Shown piece by piece: positions 1 to 5,877 of a stretch of 18,563 bases of DNA (positions are counted from its first letter, which is position 1; each line of letters begins with the position of its first letter). Source of the stretch: JBMOLK01 sp049325575 (GTDB lineage: Bacteria; Bacillota; Clostridia; Acetivibrionales; Acetivibrionaceae); the NCBI GenBank assembly GCA_049325575.1, contig JBMOLK010000066.1:1-18563 (forward strand), given 5' to 3'. The notes below the pieces were generated by a model. The model did no database searches. It saw nothing but the letters and a program-made list of their open reading frames with translations, and was not told the origin of the DNA. Position numbers and translations under genes: made by a program.

Positions 1-47
1 TGTAATTATTTTGGTAGATTTTCATATACTAGTATAGATTTACAGAT

Positions 48-72
48 AAAAAAAGAGGACCGATAAGGCCCT
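48..72 (-). terminator. Intrinsic terminator after the agrD-like gene
   Basis: Read on the minus strand, AGGGCC pairs with GGTCCT (one G-U pair) around a 5-nt loop and is followed by a run of seven T. The arms are at 67-72 and 56-61 and the T run lies opposite A 48-54. It is about 190 nt downstream of the agrD-like stop codon, with no plausible gene between, so the minus-strand transcript probably ends here. Confidence 0.6.
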
Positions 73-258
73 TATGAATTTTGATAATCACGGGAAAACA
101 TTAATTAAGGGTTTATATTGTTATTAGCAAACATAAATTTCATTCATATAGATTTATGTACCCATGCTCAACTAAAAGTATCTAGTTGTCAAAACATATT
201 ATAATTTTCCCAAAGTAAAGTTTTTATTTTACTAAAAATATAGGTAGTAGAGTTAAAA

Positions 259-384
259 CTAATTTTTTAGTAATGATTTCGGCGTTCTAGGTTGGTAGAA
301 GAAAATCCAACAGGCTGAACTTGCTGTAGCAATAGCAAGTACTGTTAGAATTGCAGCAAGAACATCAAAAATTCTTTTTAACAT
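259..384 (-). CDS. agrD: AgrD-type cyclic lactone autoinducer peptide precursor
   Basis: This 41-residue ORF has the layout of AgrD quorum-sensing peptide precursors. A short basic/amphipathic N-terminus (MLKRIFDVL) is followed by a hydrophobic Ala/Leu/Ile/Thr-rich leader helix (residues 8-24), a single cysteine at position 25 inside SSACWIFFYQP, and a polar tail with the P-x-x-P-K-S-L pattern typical of clostridial AgrD. In the family, AgrB cleaves after the ring-closing residue and Cys forms a thiolactone; here the ring would be about CWIFF or CWIFFY. The start is supported by a TAGGGGG ribosome site at 394-400, nine bases upstream of ATG. The gene lies about 200 nt downstream of the kinase-less AgrC-like gene on the same strand and is followed by a terminator. 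No AgrB is visible. The call rests on motif and layout, both clear by eye; the mature peptide is inferred. Confidence 0.85.
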   Translation of the reverse strand: MLKRIFDVLAAILTVLAIATASSACWIFFYQPRTPKSLLKN

Positions 385-582
385 AATATTATACCCCCTA
401 TGCATTTATTTAATTATATGAAGTGTTTTAAAGCCGTTGTGAAATGTCTATATATTATTATATTCTCATATATCTATATTATGTTACTGTAGCGTCAATT
501 TTAAATTAATTACATTTATCTTAACTATTTTTTCTTTAAGGTGTTTTGTTTTAACTGCATATAGCTGTGATAATAACTCTGA

Positions 583-1434
583 TTAGTTGTTGACAATATG
601 GGTTTTTAAAGTATTTAGGGCATCTTTGGCGTCTTTATAGTTTTGTTCGTCAATAAGGCTATTTATATATTCAATACTTTGAACAACTTCATTGTTATTC
701 AAGACGCTTTTATTCTTGTAAAATTCATGTGTGCCCCTTATTGCCAACGTTAATATTACTGTAACAAACAGAGAGATATAAATATTTATCCTTAACAAAT
801 ATGCGTTAGAAGAGCTTATATTAATTTCATTATTGAAAATAAGGGTATTTGCCATTATGATAGCTAAAAAAACCAGGGTACATATTGATATCAAGTAAAC
901 CACCAATTGAATATAATACTCTCTTCTCCTTATATCAGTTCTTTCCATATCAATTATTTTAACCTTGGATATGTAGAGCAACAGAACGATTAGGATTTGA
1001 ATTGACCGAATAGAGAATACCGATATGAACAACTTAGTAATATTCTGATATAAGTCCTTCTCATCTTTAACATCTAAAACAGAACTCATTAGAATAGACA
1101 TTGGTAACTCAGTTAAAGCTAGAATTAAAAAAGCAAAAATAGATGCTGTAATCGACTCATAGAACTTAAACCTTATGATATAAATAAAAATAATTATGCA
1201 TAAAAATGCAGATAAAAAAGTAGTTTCAATTTGAATGCCTAGATGTCTCCTCATTAAGTAAGTTGCGACAGTCATTATCGAAGATGCAATAAGTATTCTC
1301 AAGTAATTTGAGCGTACCTTTAAAAAGCTGTATTTGCCAATAGTAAGTATACCTAAAAAGAATGCTATGACTTGCTCAGGAAAGCTAATTAAAACAAAGC
1401 TAAGAAACGAAAGATTTTGCATAACTGTGATCAC
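583..1434 (-). CDS. AgrC-like membrane sensor domain protein lacking a kinase domain
   Basis: This 283-residue polytopic membrane protein has about six to seven predicted membrane segments covering residues 10-240. The early part (FPEQVIAFFLGIL, then a YLMRRHLGIQIETT-like loop) resembles the N-terminal peptide-sensing domain of clostridial AgrC histidine kinases. After the last membrane segment only about 45 residues remain. They end in SLIDEQNYKDAKDALNTL, which resembles the second half of a GHKL-kinase dimerisation hairpin. The phosphoacceptor H-D/N-F motif is absent, as are the N, G1 and G2 ATP-binding boxes, so it should not autophosphorylate. It has no AgrB-type conserved His/Cys pair in a cytoplasmic loop, so it is not a good AgrB. 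The GTG start at 1434 is only 1 nt from AGGAG; an in-frame ATG at 1422 is 13 nt away and may be the true start. It sits 84 nt downstream of the XRE regulator. Homology to AgrC is by eye. Confidence 0.6.
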   Translation of the reverse strand: MITVMQNLSFLSFVLISFPEQVIAFFLGILTIGKYSFLKVRSNYLRILIASSIMTVATYLMRRHLGIQIETTFLSAFLCIIIFIYIIRFKFYESITASIFAFLILALTELPMSILMSSVLDVKDEKDLYQNITKLFISVFSIRSIQILIVLLLYISKVKIIDMERTDIRRREYYIQLVVYLISICTLVFLAIIMANTLIFNNEINISSSNAYLLRINIYISLFVTVILTLAIRGTHEFYKNKSVLNNNEVVQSIEYINSLIDEQNYKDAKDALNTLKTHIVNN

Positions 1435-1518
1435 ACTCCTGATATCATATTTAATACATCAATAAGACAGATAATGACCAAACACTTTTTTGATTATTTC
1501 CCCAAAAGTAGTGTTCAC

Positions 1519-2235
1519 TTACTTTATATTTCCCATTTCACTCACAATAGTCTCAACAAGAAGTTTTAATGTATTAGGGTTTATCTTCTTTCTCTGAGCA
1601 TCCATTGCGACCTTTATGTATGGAATATTCTCTTCTGCAGCTACGAATTTTTTAACATCATCCGGTAAGTTTGAAAAAAATATATACTCCTTACTATAAG
1701 GCTCTGAAGAAGCTTTTAGGTTTTCTTTATACTTGTTTCTTTCATGCTCCAAAGTTTCAGGAGTATTAAACATGTACCAAAAATCCATAGTAACCTGTGC
1801 GTACTTGCACAATATGTTTAATGTACCTGGAAAGGGCTCTATATCGCCATTTAGATAACTTCTTATCTGAGATGGCTTGATTTGGTATCCGGTTTTACTA
1901 TGAATGTCTTGCGAAAACTCCTCTATGGTCTTCTTTCCCATCAAAAGATTGATATTACTTACAAAGAGAGCTAAGTCAAATTTCCTGTGTGAGATAGCAT
2001 CGTCACTTAAATATCCAGCAGCTTTCATAAGCTCTTCATAAGGATAATCATATGCTTTGGATATAATTTTAAGTGTTTCAGGTTTTGGGTTAGAGTCTTT
2101 TCCTGTACGTGGGTCAACACCTTTCTCAAGGATACTTAAATATGAGTAGCTTATTCCCATTTTCTTTGCTGCTTGTCTTATAGACCAATTTTTGCTAAGC
2201 CGTATTTGGCGGAAAAGTTCACCTAGATTACTCAT
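1519..2235 (-). CDS. XRE-family transcriptional regulator with two HTH-like regions
   Basis: A 238-residue cytoplasmic DNA-binding protein. Residues 4-60 form a classical Cro/CI-type HTH (LGELFRQIRLSKNWSIRQAA, then KKMGISYSYLSILEKG). It is followed by the PETLKIISKAYDYPYEELMKAAGY segment common to XRE regulators. Residues 90-155 look like a second, more diverged HTH (TIEEFSQDIHSKTGYQIKPS, RSYLNGDIEPFPGTLNILCK). The C-terminal 80 residues are charged and helical and may mediate dimerisation or partner binding. The ATG is preceded by AAGGTGGTACA, a good ribosome site. It lies upstream of the AgrC-like membrane protein on the same strand and is probably co-transcribed with it. An AACACT/AGTGTT hairpin in the 84-nt gap (1481-1515) could tune read-through. 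Target genes are unknown; the repeated sequences at 2338-2354 and 2586-2603 are possible operators. Confidence 0.8.
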   Translation of the reverse strand: MSNLGELFRQIRLSKNWSIRQAAKKMGISYSYLSILEKGVDPRTGKDSNPKPETLKIISKAYDYPYEELMKAAGYLSDDAISHRKFDLALFVSNINLLMGKKTIEEFSQDIHSKTGYQIKPSQIRSYLNGDIEPFPGTLNILCKYAQVTMDFWYMFNTPETLEHERNKYKENLKASSEPYSKEYIFFSNLPDDVKKFVAAEENIPYIKVAMDAQRKKINPNTLKLLVETIVSEMGNIK

Positions 2236-2337
2236 TGTACCACCTTGAACAGTTAATTGTATATCAATTGAAAAAGACCTGGTATTGAAAATTATTCCAT
2301 TTTAATTTAACTATTTACTAATTATGGACTGTATAGA

Positions 2338-2354
2338 TTAACTGGATATTTGTT
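2338..2354 (+). repeat. Operator-like direct repeat, copy 1
   Basis: The sequence TTAACTGGATATTTGTT shares 13 consecutive bases (TTAACTGGATATT) with the copy at 2586 and differs by one extra T before GTT. It lies about 100 bp upstream of the XRE regulator start. The repeat is directly visible; a regulator-binding role is inference. Confidence 0.45.
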
Positions 2355-2585
2355 GGAAAGATTTATATATTGAATTAGTCTATAACCCATCAAATACATC
2401 TTACTTTAACTCTATCCCCTTTATTAAACGTTATAATGTTTATATGTACTTGATTTACCCCCAATTACATAGCAATAAATTATATTTATGGGTATTGGAA
2501 AAAGCCTGACTATATTTTACATCATATAGAGAAAAAATTCAAAATAAATTTTATTATTTTATATTATTTTATATTTTTTAATAGC

Positions 2586-2603
2586 TTAACTGGATATTGT
2601 TAA
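2586..2603 (+). repeat. Operator-like direct repeat, copy 2, with dyad TTAAC-N8-GTTAA
   Basis: TTAACTGGATATTGTTAA repeats the sequence at 2338 and here forms a perfect 5+5 dyad around an 8-bp spacer. It lies about 40 bp upstream of the candidate promoter at 2642. A related but weaker match (TTAACTGCATAT) occurs at 551-562, between the sensor and agrD-like genes. Confidence 0.45.
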
Positions 2604-2641
2604 ATCACTATTAAATTTGTAAAAAGTTAGCTCACCAATTA

Positions 2642-2670
2642 TTGACAAAGTGATTTATATGGTATAAGAT
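2642..2670 (+). promoter_or_regulatory. Candidate sigma-A promoter for the small ORF at 2904
   Basis: A perfect -35 TTGACA (2642-2647) is followed by TATAAGAT starting at 2663. The -10 can be read as TATAAG with a 15-bp spacer or TAAGAT with a 17-bp spacer. The right arm of a 9-bp inverted repeat (AGTGATTTA, 2649-2657) sits in the spacer. The start codon is about 235 bp downstream. Confidence 0.4.
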
Positions 2671-2903
2671 TACATGAGAAAAAACACATGATTATATTTT
2701 TATTAGGTATGATTATTTACATTGGTACATAAATATACACAGCTTAAAGTAATCTTAAAGACTGCAATTTAAAAAATATTTCCGAGAAATATAAATATAA
2801 ATATATATGTATGCTTATTTTAGTTATAGGGGCTCTATGGTGCTGTTAAAAACTTAACAAAATATATAGAAAATATATTTTATTTGAAAGGGTGAGTAAC
2901 ATA

Positions 2904-3158
2904 ATGGAGTACCTAAAACACAGGTTATTGAGAGAATCGGTCCGTTTCATTGAAATGTGCCAGATCTATGTACTAAAAGGTAAGATAAACGTAGAAACGT
3001 ATAACTCACTTTCGGATATCAAGCTGGATTTTATAAAAGACATGTTGGAGTCCGAAAAAACAAGAATATATTTTGACAGGAGGTTTTCAAACAGGATAAA
3101 TAACCTGTTTAAGACCAACAGCTTAATCAATTTAAATAGTGATGTTGTAGGACGATAA
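2904..3158 (+). CDS. Small conserved-looking hypothetical protein
   Basis: An 84-residue soluble protein that I do not recognise. It is charged and mostly helical: residues 3-25 (YLKHRLLRESVRFIEMCQIY) and 35-55 (YNSLSDIKLDFIKDMLESEK) look like amphipathic helices, and there are many Arg/Lys and no membrane segment. The ATG at 2904 is preferred over an in-frame GTG at 2892 because AAAGGGTG lies at the right distance from the ATG but abuts the GTG. The gene stands alone, with a promoter candidate upstream (2642) and a strong hairpin 50 nt downstream (3208-3245), so it is probably monocistronic. Codon use looks like that of its neighbours. It could be a small regulatory or sporulation protein, but nothing in the sequence proves this. 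Confidence 0.65.
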   Translation: MEYLKHRLLRESVRFIEMCQIYVLKGKINVETYNSLSDIKLDFIKDMLESEKTRIYFDRRFSNRINNLFKTNSLINLNSDVVGR

Positions 3159-3207
3159 GTATTGATGTTTAAAAGTTATAAATTTGGGCAAAATTTAATA
3201 AAAGATG

Positions 3208-3245
3208 AATTTAAAAGGATACTATTAATAGTATCCTTTTAAATT
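3208..3245 (+). terminator. Long perfect palindrome, probable terminator
   Basis: A near-perfect palindrome with 17-base arms (AATTTAAAAGGATACTA and its complement) around TTAA. It follows the small ORF by 50 nt and ends in a modest T-rich stretch (TTTCTT). It probably terminates the small ORF transcript before the glycosyltransferase gene. Confidence 0.65.
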
Positions 3246-3278
3246 TCTTAATATTGTAAATAGTGAGCTGTAAGGTAG

Positions 3279-4511
3279 ATGAGAATGAAAAATATAAATA
3301 AGTCACACATAATATTAGGTTCGTTTGTATTTGTCTCTTTTTTGATAAAACTCATTTTAATCTTTAAATATCAGAATAATTTAACTTTATCCAGCGACGA
3401 CTTAAATTATATAAAAAGTGCGGTAGTACTAATAAAGAGAGGAATTTATATATTTCATAACTTGAATGAACCTACAGTATTTGTAACGCCATTATATCCG
3501 TTTTTTTTAGCAGCAATATTCAAGGTGTTTGGTTTCGGACTATTTGGCCTACAAATGGTAAGGATTATTCAAGCTGTTATAAGCTCCATAACCATAATAA
3601 TCATTTTTTTACTGGCAAGAGAGTTTTTTAATACAAAAATAGCTTTAATAAGTTCTTTCCTGGCTTCATTCTATATTCCCAATATAGTAACAGTAGGTTA
3701 TATGCTTACAGAAACAATATTTACTATGTTATTGTGTCTTCTAATTTATCTTAGCATAATATTTGGTAAAAAACCTGGAGTGGTTCGTTTATTGATTTTG
3801 GCTTTAGTGTGGACAGCAGCGACTCTATGCAGGCCTACCATTGCACTTTACCCCGTAATGCTCTTTATATATTTATTTTTTTATAGAAAGATGAAATTGT
3901 TGGATATGGTTAAGTATGGGACCGTAATGTTTATTGTTTTTATGATAATAATGTCTCCCTGGTGGATACGGAATTATCTTGAGTATGGCGAGTTTATTCC
4001 GCTTGCTGCGTCAAGCGGCAACCCCATGCTTCAAGGAACATATATTGATTATAAACAGACTCCCGAAAACATAGTGTATTATAGTCTTGGTAAAAACGCT
4101 TTTGAAACCAACAAGACAGAGGTAGCAGTGTCAAAGATGAGAATAAAGCAGGGGTTTATAGAGGATTTCTGGGGTTACCTTAAGTGGTATACATTAGGTA
4201 AAACATACCTGTTTTGGTTTACAGCTTTTTATTGGAAACAGTTCTTTAATATCTCTTCAGTATATGTTATCTGGTTTCACTATGTAATTATCATCAGTGC
4301 ATTTTTAGGAATAACAGTATTGCTATTTAAAAAGATAAGCAAATATATCCTCCTAATTTCAGTTATCCTTTACTTTAATGTAGTACACTGTGTTTATATG
4401 GCCTTTGATAGGTATGCATTTCCTTTAATTTCATTGCTATCAGTATTTTCGGCTTATTTTATATATCTTATATATAACTTTGTAAGAGAAATAAAATTTA
4501 AGGTTAATTAG
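3279..4511 (+). CDS. GT-C type integral membrane glycosyltransferase (PMT/ArnT-like, GT39/GT83-related)
   Basis: A 410-residue protein with about ten membrane segments. After the first segment (residues 8-29) comes an extracytoplasmic loop with SSDDLNYIKSA, the acidic Asp-Asp pair characteristic of GT-C polyprenyl-phosphate-sugar-dependent glycosyltransferases. It is followed by PLYPFFLAAIFKVFG, LAREFF and CRPTIALYP, segments typical of PMT_2-type enzymes. A luminal stretch (residues 240-300, PWWIRNYLEYGEFIPL onwards) follows the seventh or eighth segment. Members transfer a lipid-linked sugar to a protein, lipid or polymer on the outer face of the membrane; the acceptor cannot be told here. 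At 410 residues it is shorter than many relatives because the C-terminal soluble domain is minimal. Start: ATG at 3279 or 3285, with AAGG 4 or 10 nt upstream. A role in surface or spore glycosylation is speculative. Confidence 0.75.
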   Translation: MRMKNINKSHIILGSFVFVSFLIKLILIFKYQNNLTLSSDDLNYIKSAVVLIKRGIYIFHNLNEPTVFVTPLYPFFLAAIFKVFGFGLFGLQMVRIIQAVISSITIIIIFLLAREFFNTKIALISSFLASFYIPNIVTVGYMLTETIFTMLLCLLIYLSIIFGKKPGVVRLLILALVWTAATLCRPTIALYPVMLFIYLFFYRKMKLLDMVKYGTVMFIVFMIIMSPWWIRNYLEYGEFIPLAASSGNPMLQGTYIDYKQTPENIVYYSLGKNAFETNKTEVAVSKMRIKQGFIEDFWGYLKWYTLGKTYLFWFTAFYWKQFFNISSVYVIWFHYVIIISAFLGITVLLFKKISKYILLISVILYFNVVHCVYMAFDRYAFPLISLLSVFSAYFIYLIYNFVREIKFKVN

Positions 4512-4826
4512 AATTACAACTTTTAATTCTACGGCCTGCTTTTGTTGAATATAAATATAGGGATGATTATTGTAGGGCTTTGGCTGCGTTGAAAATGGTG
4601 CAATATTATCTAATAGTGCGTCCATAATTTTATATTGGATGCATGAACAATAAAAGTAACAGCTGTATATATGCCAATAATATATAGCTATTTTTATATT
4701 TGGCATAAATAGTATAAATGTATTGATATCTTCTTTACTTGGATATTTACGTCCTGTACTAAAGACAATAATTTAAGGCTAATCCTTATAATATGACTTA
4801 AAGAACAGTTTGGGGGTTACAGAAAC
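4512..4826. other. 315-bp intergenic region upstream of the CotS-like gene
   Basis: No gene is credible here. An AT-rich hairpin (TAGAATTA/TAATTCTA, 4509-4531) at the end of the glycosyltransferase gene has no T tract. An ATGCCAA/TTGGCAT inverted repeat with a 22-nt loop lies at 4671-4706. A TATAAT sits at 4787-4792 without a clear -35. The CotS-like gene may be under a sporulation sigma factor whose site I cannot identify with confidence. Confidence 0.4.
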
Positions 4827-5816
4827 ATGCAGGAGATAGAGAAGGAAATTTGTGAAATATACGATTTGGAAATCAGAAATTCGTATCCTGTTAAAGATTT
4901 TTTTATCATAGAGACTTCATCCGGCAAAAAGGTTTTTAAAGGAGTTAACTTTTCACCTGAAAGAATATTGTTTATACATGGTGCAAAAGAGCATCTACAT
5001 AAAAATGGCTTTATAAATATAGACAGGTATCTATGTACCAGGGAAGGCAAACCATATGCTGATGTAAACGGTATAAATTACACTATAGCAGAAGCAGCAA
5101 GTGGAAGAGAATGCAACCTTGATAATAGAGAGGATGTTATAAAAGCCTCTAAGGCACTAGCCATGTTACACAGTGCCTCAAGAGGGTATATTCCGCCTAA
5201 AAACAGCCTGGTGAGAGATGACTTGGGTAACTTGCCAAACTATTTTAATAAAAGATTGGATGAAATTAAGAGGGTAAAAAAAATAGCTCAAAGAGAAAAA
5301 GGTAAATTCGACTATCTAATATTAAAATACATTGATTATTTTTATAGTCTTGGGGAAGAGGCAGTAGAAAAAATATATTGCTCCAAGTATAGCGAAATAG
5401 TTGAGAGAACCAAAAAGGAAGGGATTTTTTGTCATCATGATTTTACACATTGTAATATTGTATGCGACGAAAATAAAACATTTGTAATAAACTTTGACTT
5501 TGTAAGCCATGAATTAAAGGTATATGATGTAGCAAATCTCCTAAGGAGAAAAATGAGAAAGTGCAGCTGGGATATTAATGAGGCCAAAGTTATAATTGAT
5601 GCTTATACATCTATAGAACCCATTTCTAACGAAGAGTTCTACATAATGAATATAATGCTTCAGTTTCCACAGAAATTTTGGAGGGTTATAAATAAATACT
5701 ATAACAGTAGACGAACATGGAGGGAAAAAAACTTTTTTAATAAATTTGAGGAAGTTACCGGAGAAATTGAACACCACAAAAAGTTCCTTGAGGCGTTTGA
5801 TATGTTATTTTTATAA
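4827..5816 (+). CDS. CotS-family spore coat kinase-like protein
   Basis: A 329-residue cytoplasmic protein with the aminoglycoside-phosphotransferase/CotS kinase-like fold. Visible elements are a candidate ATP-binding lysine (KKVFK, residues 34-38), the catalytic-loop motif HHDFTHCN (203-210, with Asp205 and Asn210), INFDF at 221-225, and a CotS-like C-terminal part (NLLRRKMRKCSWDINEAK, then QFPQKFWRVINKYY). CotS-type proteins are built into the spore coat by the mother cell. The DFG-equivalent position reads Asn222 where relatives usually have Asp (IDFD), so Mg binding and catalysis may be weakened. The start has only a weak site (GGGGG, 10 nt upstream). The gene is convergent with fhs, with a hairpin at 5824-5849 between them. 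It could instead be a phosphotransferase of the same fold acting outside the coat. Confidence 0.8.
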   Translation: MQEIEKEICEIYDLEIRNSYPVKDFFIIETSSGKKVFKGVNFSPERILFIHGAKEHLHKNGFINIDRYLCTREGKPYADVNGINYTIAEAASGRECNLDNREDVIKASKALAMLHSASRGYIPPKNSLVRDDLGNLPNYFNKRLDEIKRVKKIAQREKGKFDYLILKYIDYFYSLGEEAVEKIYCSKYSEIVERTKKEGIFCHHDFTHCNIVCDENKTFVINFDFVSHELKVYDVANLLRRKMRKCSWDINEAKVIIDAYTSIEPISNEEFYIMNIMLQFPQKFWRVINKYYNSRRTWREKNFFNKFEEVTGEIEHHKKFLEAFDMLFL

Positions 5817-5823
5817 GTAATAC

Positions 5824-5849
5824 AGGAGATAGAATTGCTTCTATCTCCT
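5824..5849. terminator. Hairpin between convergent cotS-like and fhs genes
   Basis: AGGAGATAGAA pairs perfectly with TTCTATCTCCT around a 4-nt loop. There is no clear T tract on either strand, so it may be a weak bidirectional terminator or a 3'-end stabiliser. Confidence 0.5.
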
Positions 5850-5877
5850 ATGGGAAAATACAACTGTTACTTTGGCG

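Larger units (their letters stand above)
2236..2903. other. AT-rich 668-bp intergenic region between divergent genes
   Basis: No credible coding sequence is visible: the short ATG-initiated ORFs (13-17 codons) lack ribosome sites. The region holds two near-copies of TTAACTGGATATTGTT, a 9-bp inverted repeat (2601-2609 with 2649-2657) and a sigma-A-like promoter at 2642-2670 pointing right. Its length and AT content suggest a regulatory region serving both the XRE gene (left) and the small ORF (right), or a site where genes have been lost. Confidence 0.5.

Noticed and set aside
583..1434. Assignment of the membrane protein as AgrB
   Set aside because: Length is too great and the conserved His/Cys protease residues in a cytoplasmic loop are not recognisable; the sequence fits AgrC sensor domains better.
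2807..2857. Short peptide ORF (16 codons) upstream of the small unknown gene
   Set aside because: No ribosome site and no recognisable leader-peptide feature.
4440..4706. 88-codon minus-strand ORF overlapping the glycosyltransferase end
   Set aside because: Low-complexity Tyr/Ile/Cys-rich translation of AT-rich DNA, no ribosome site, overlaps a real gene.
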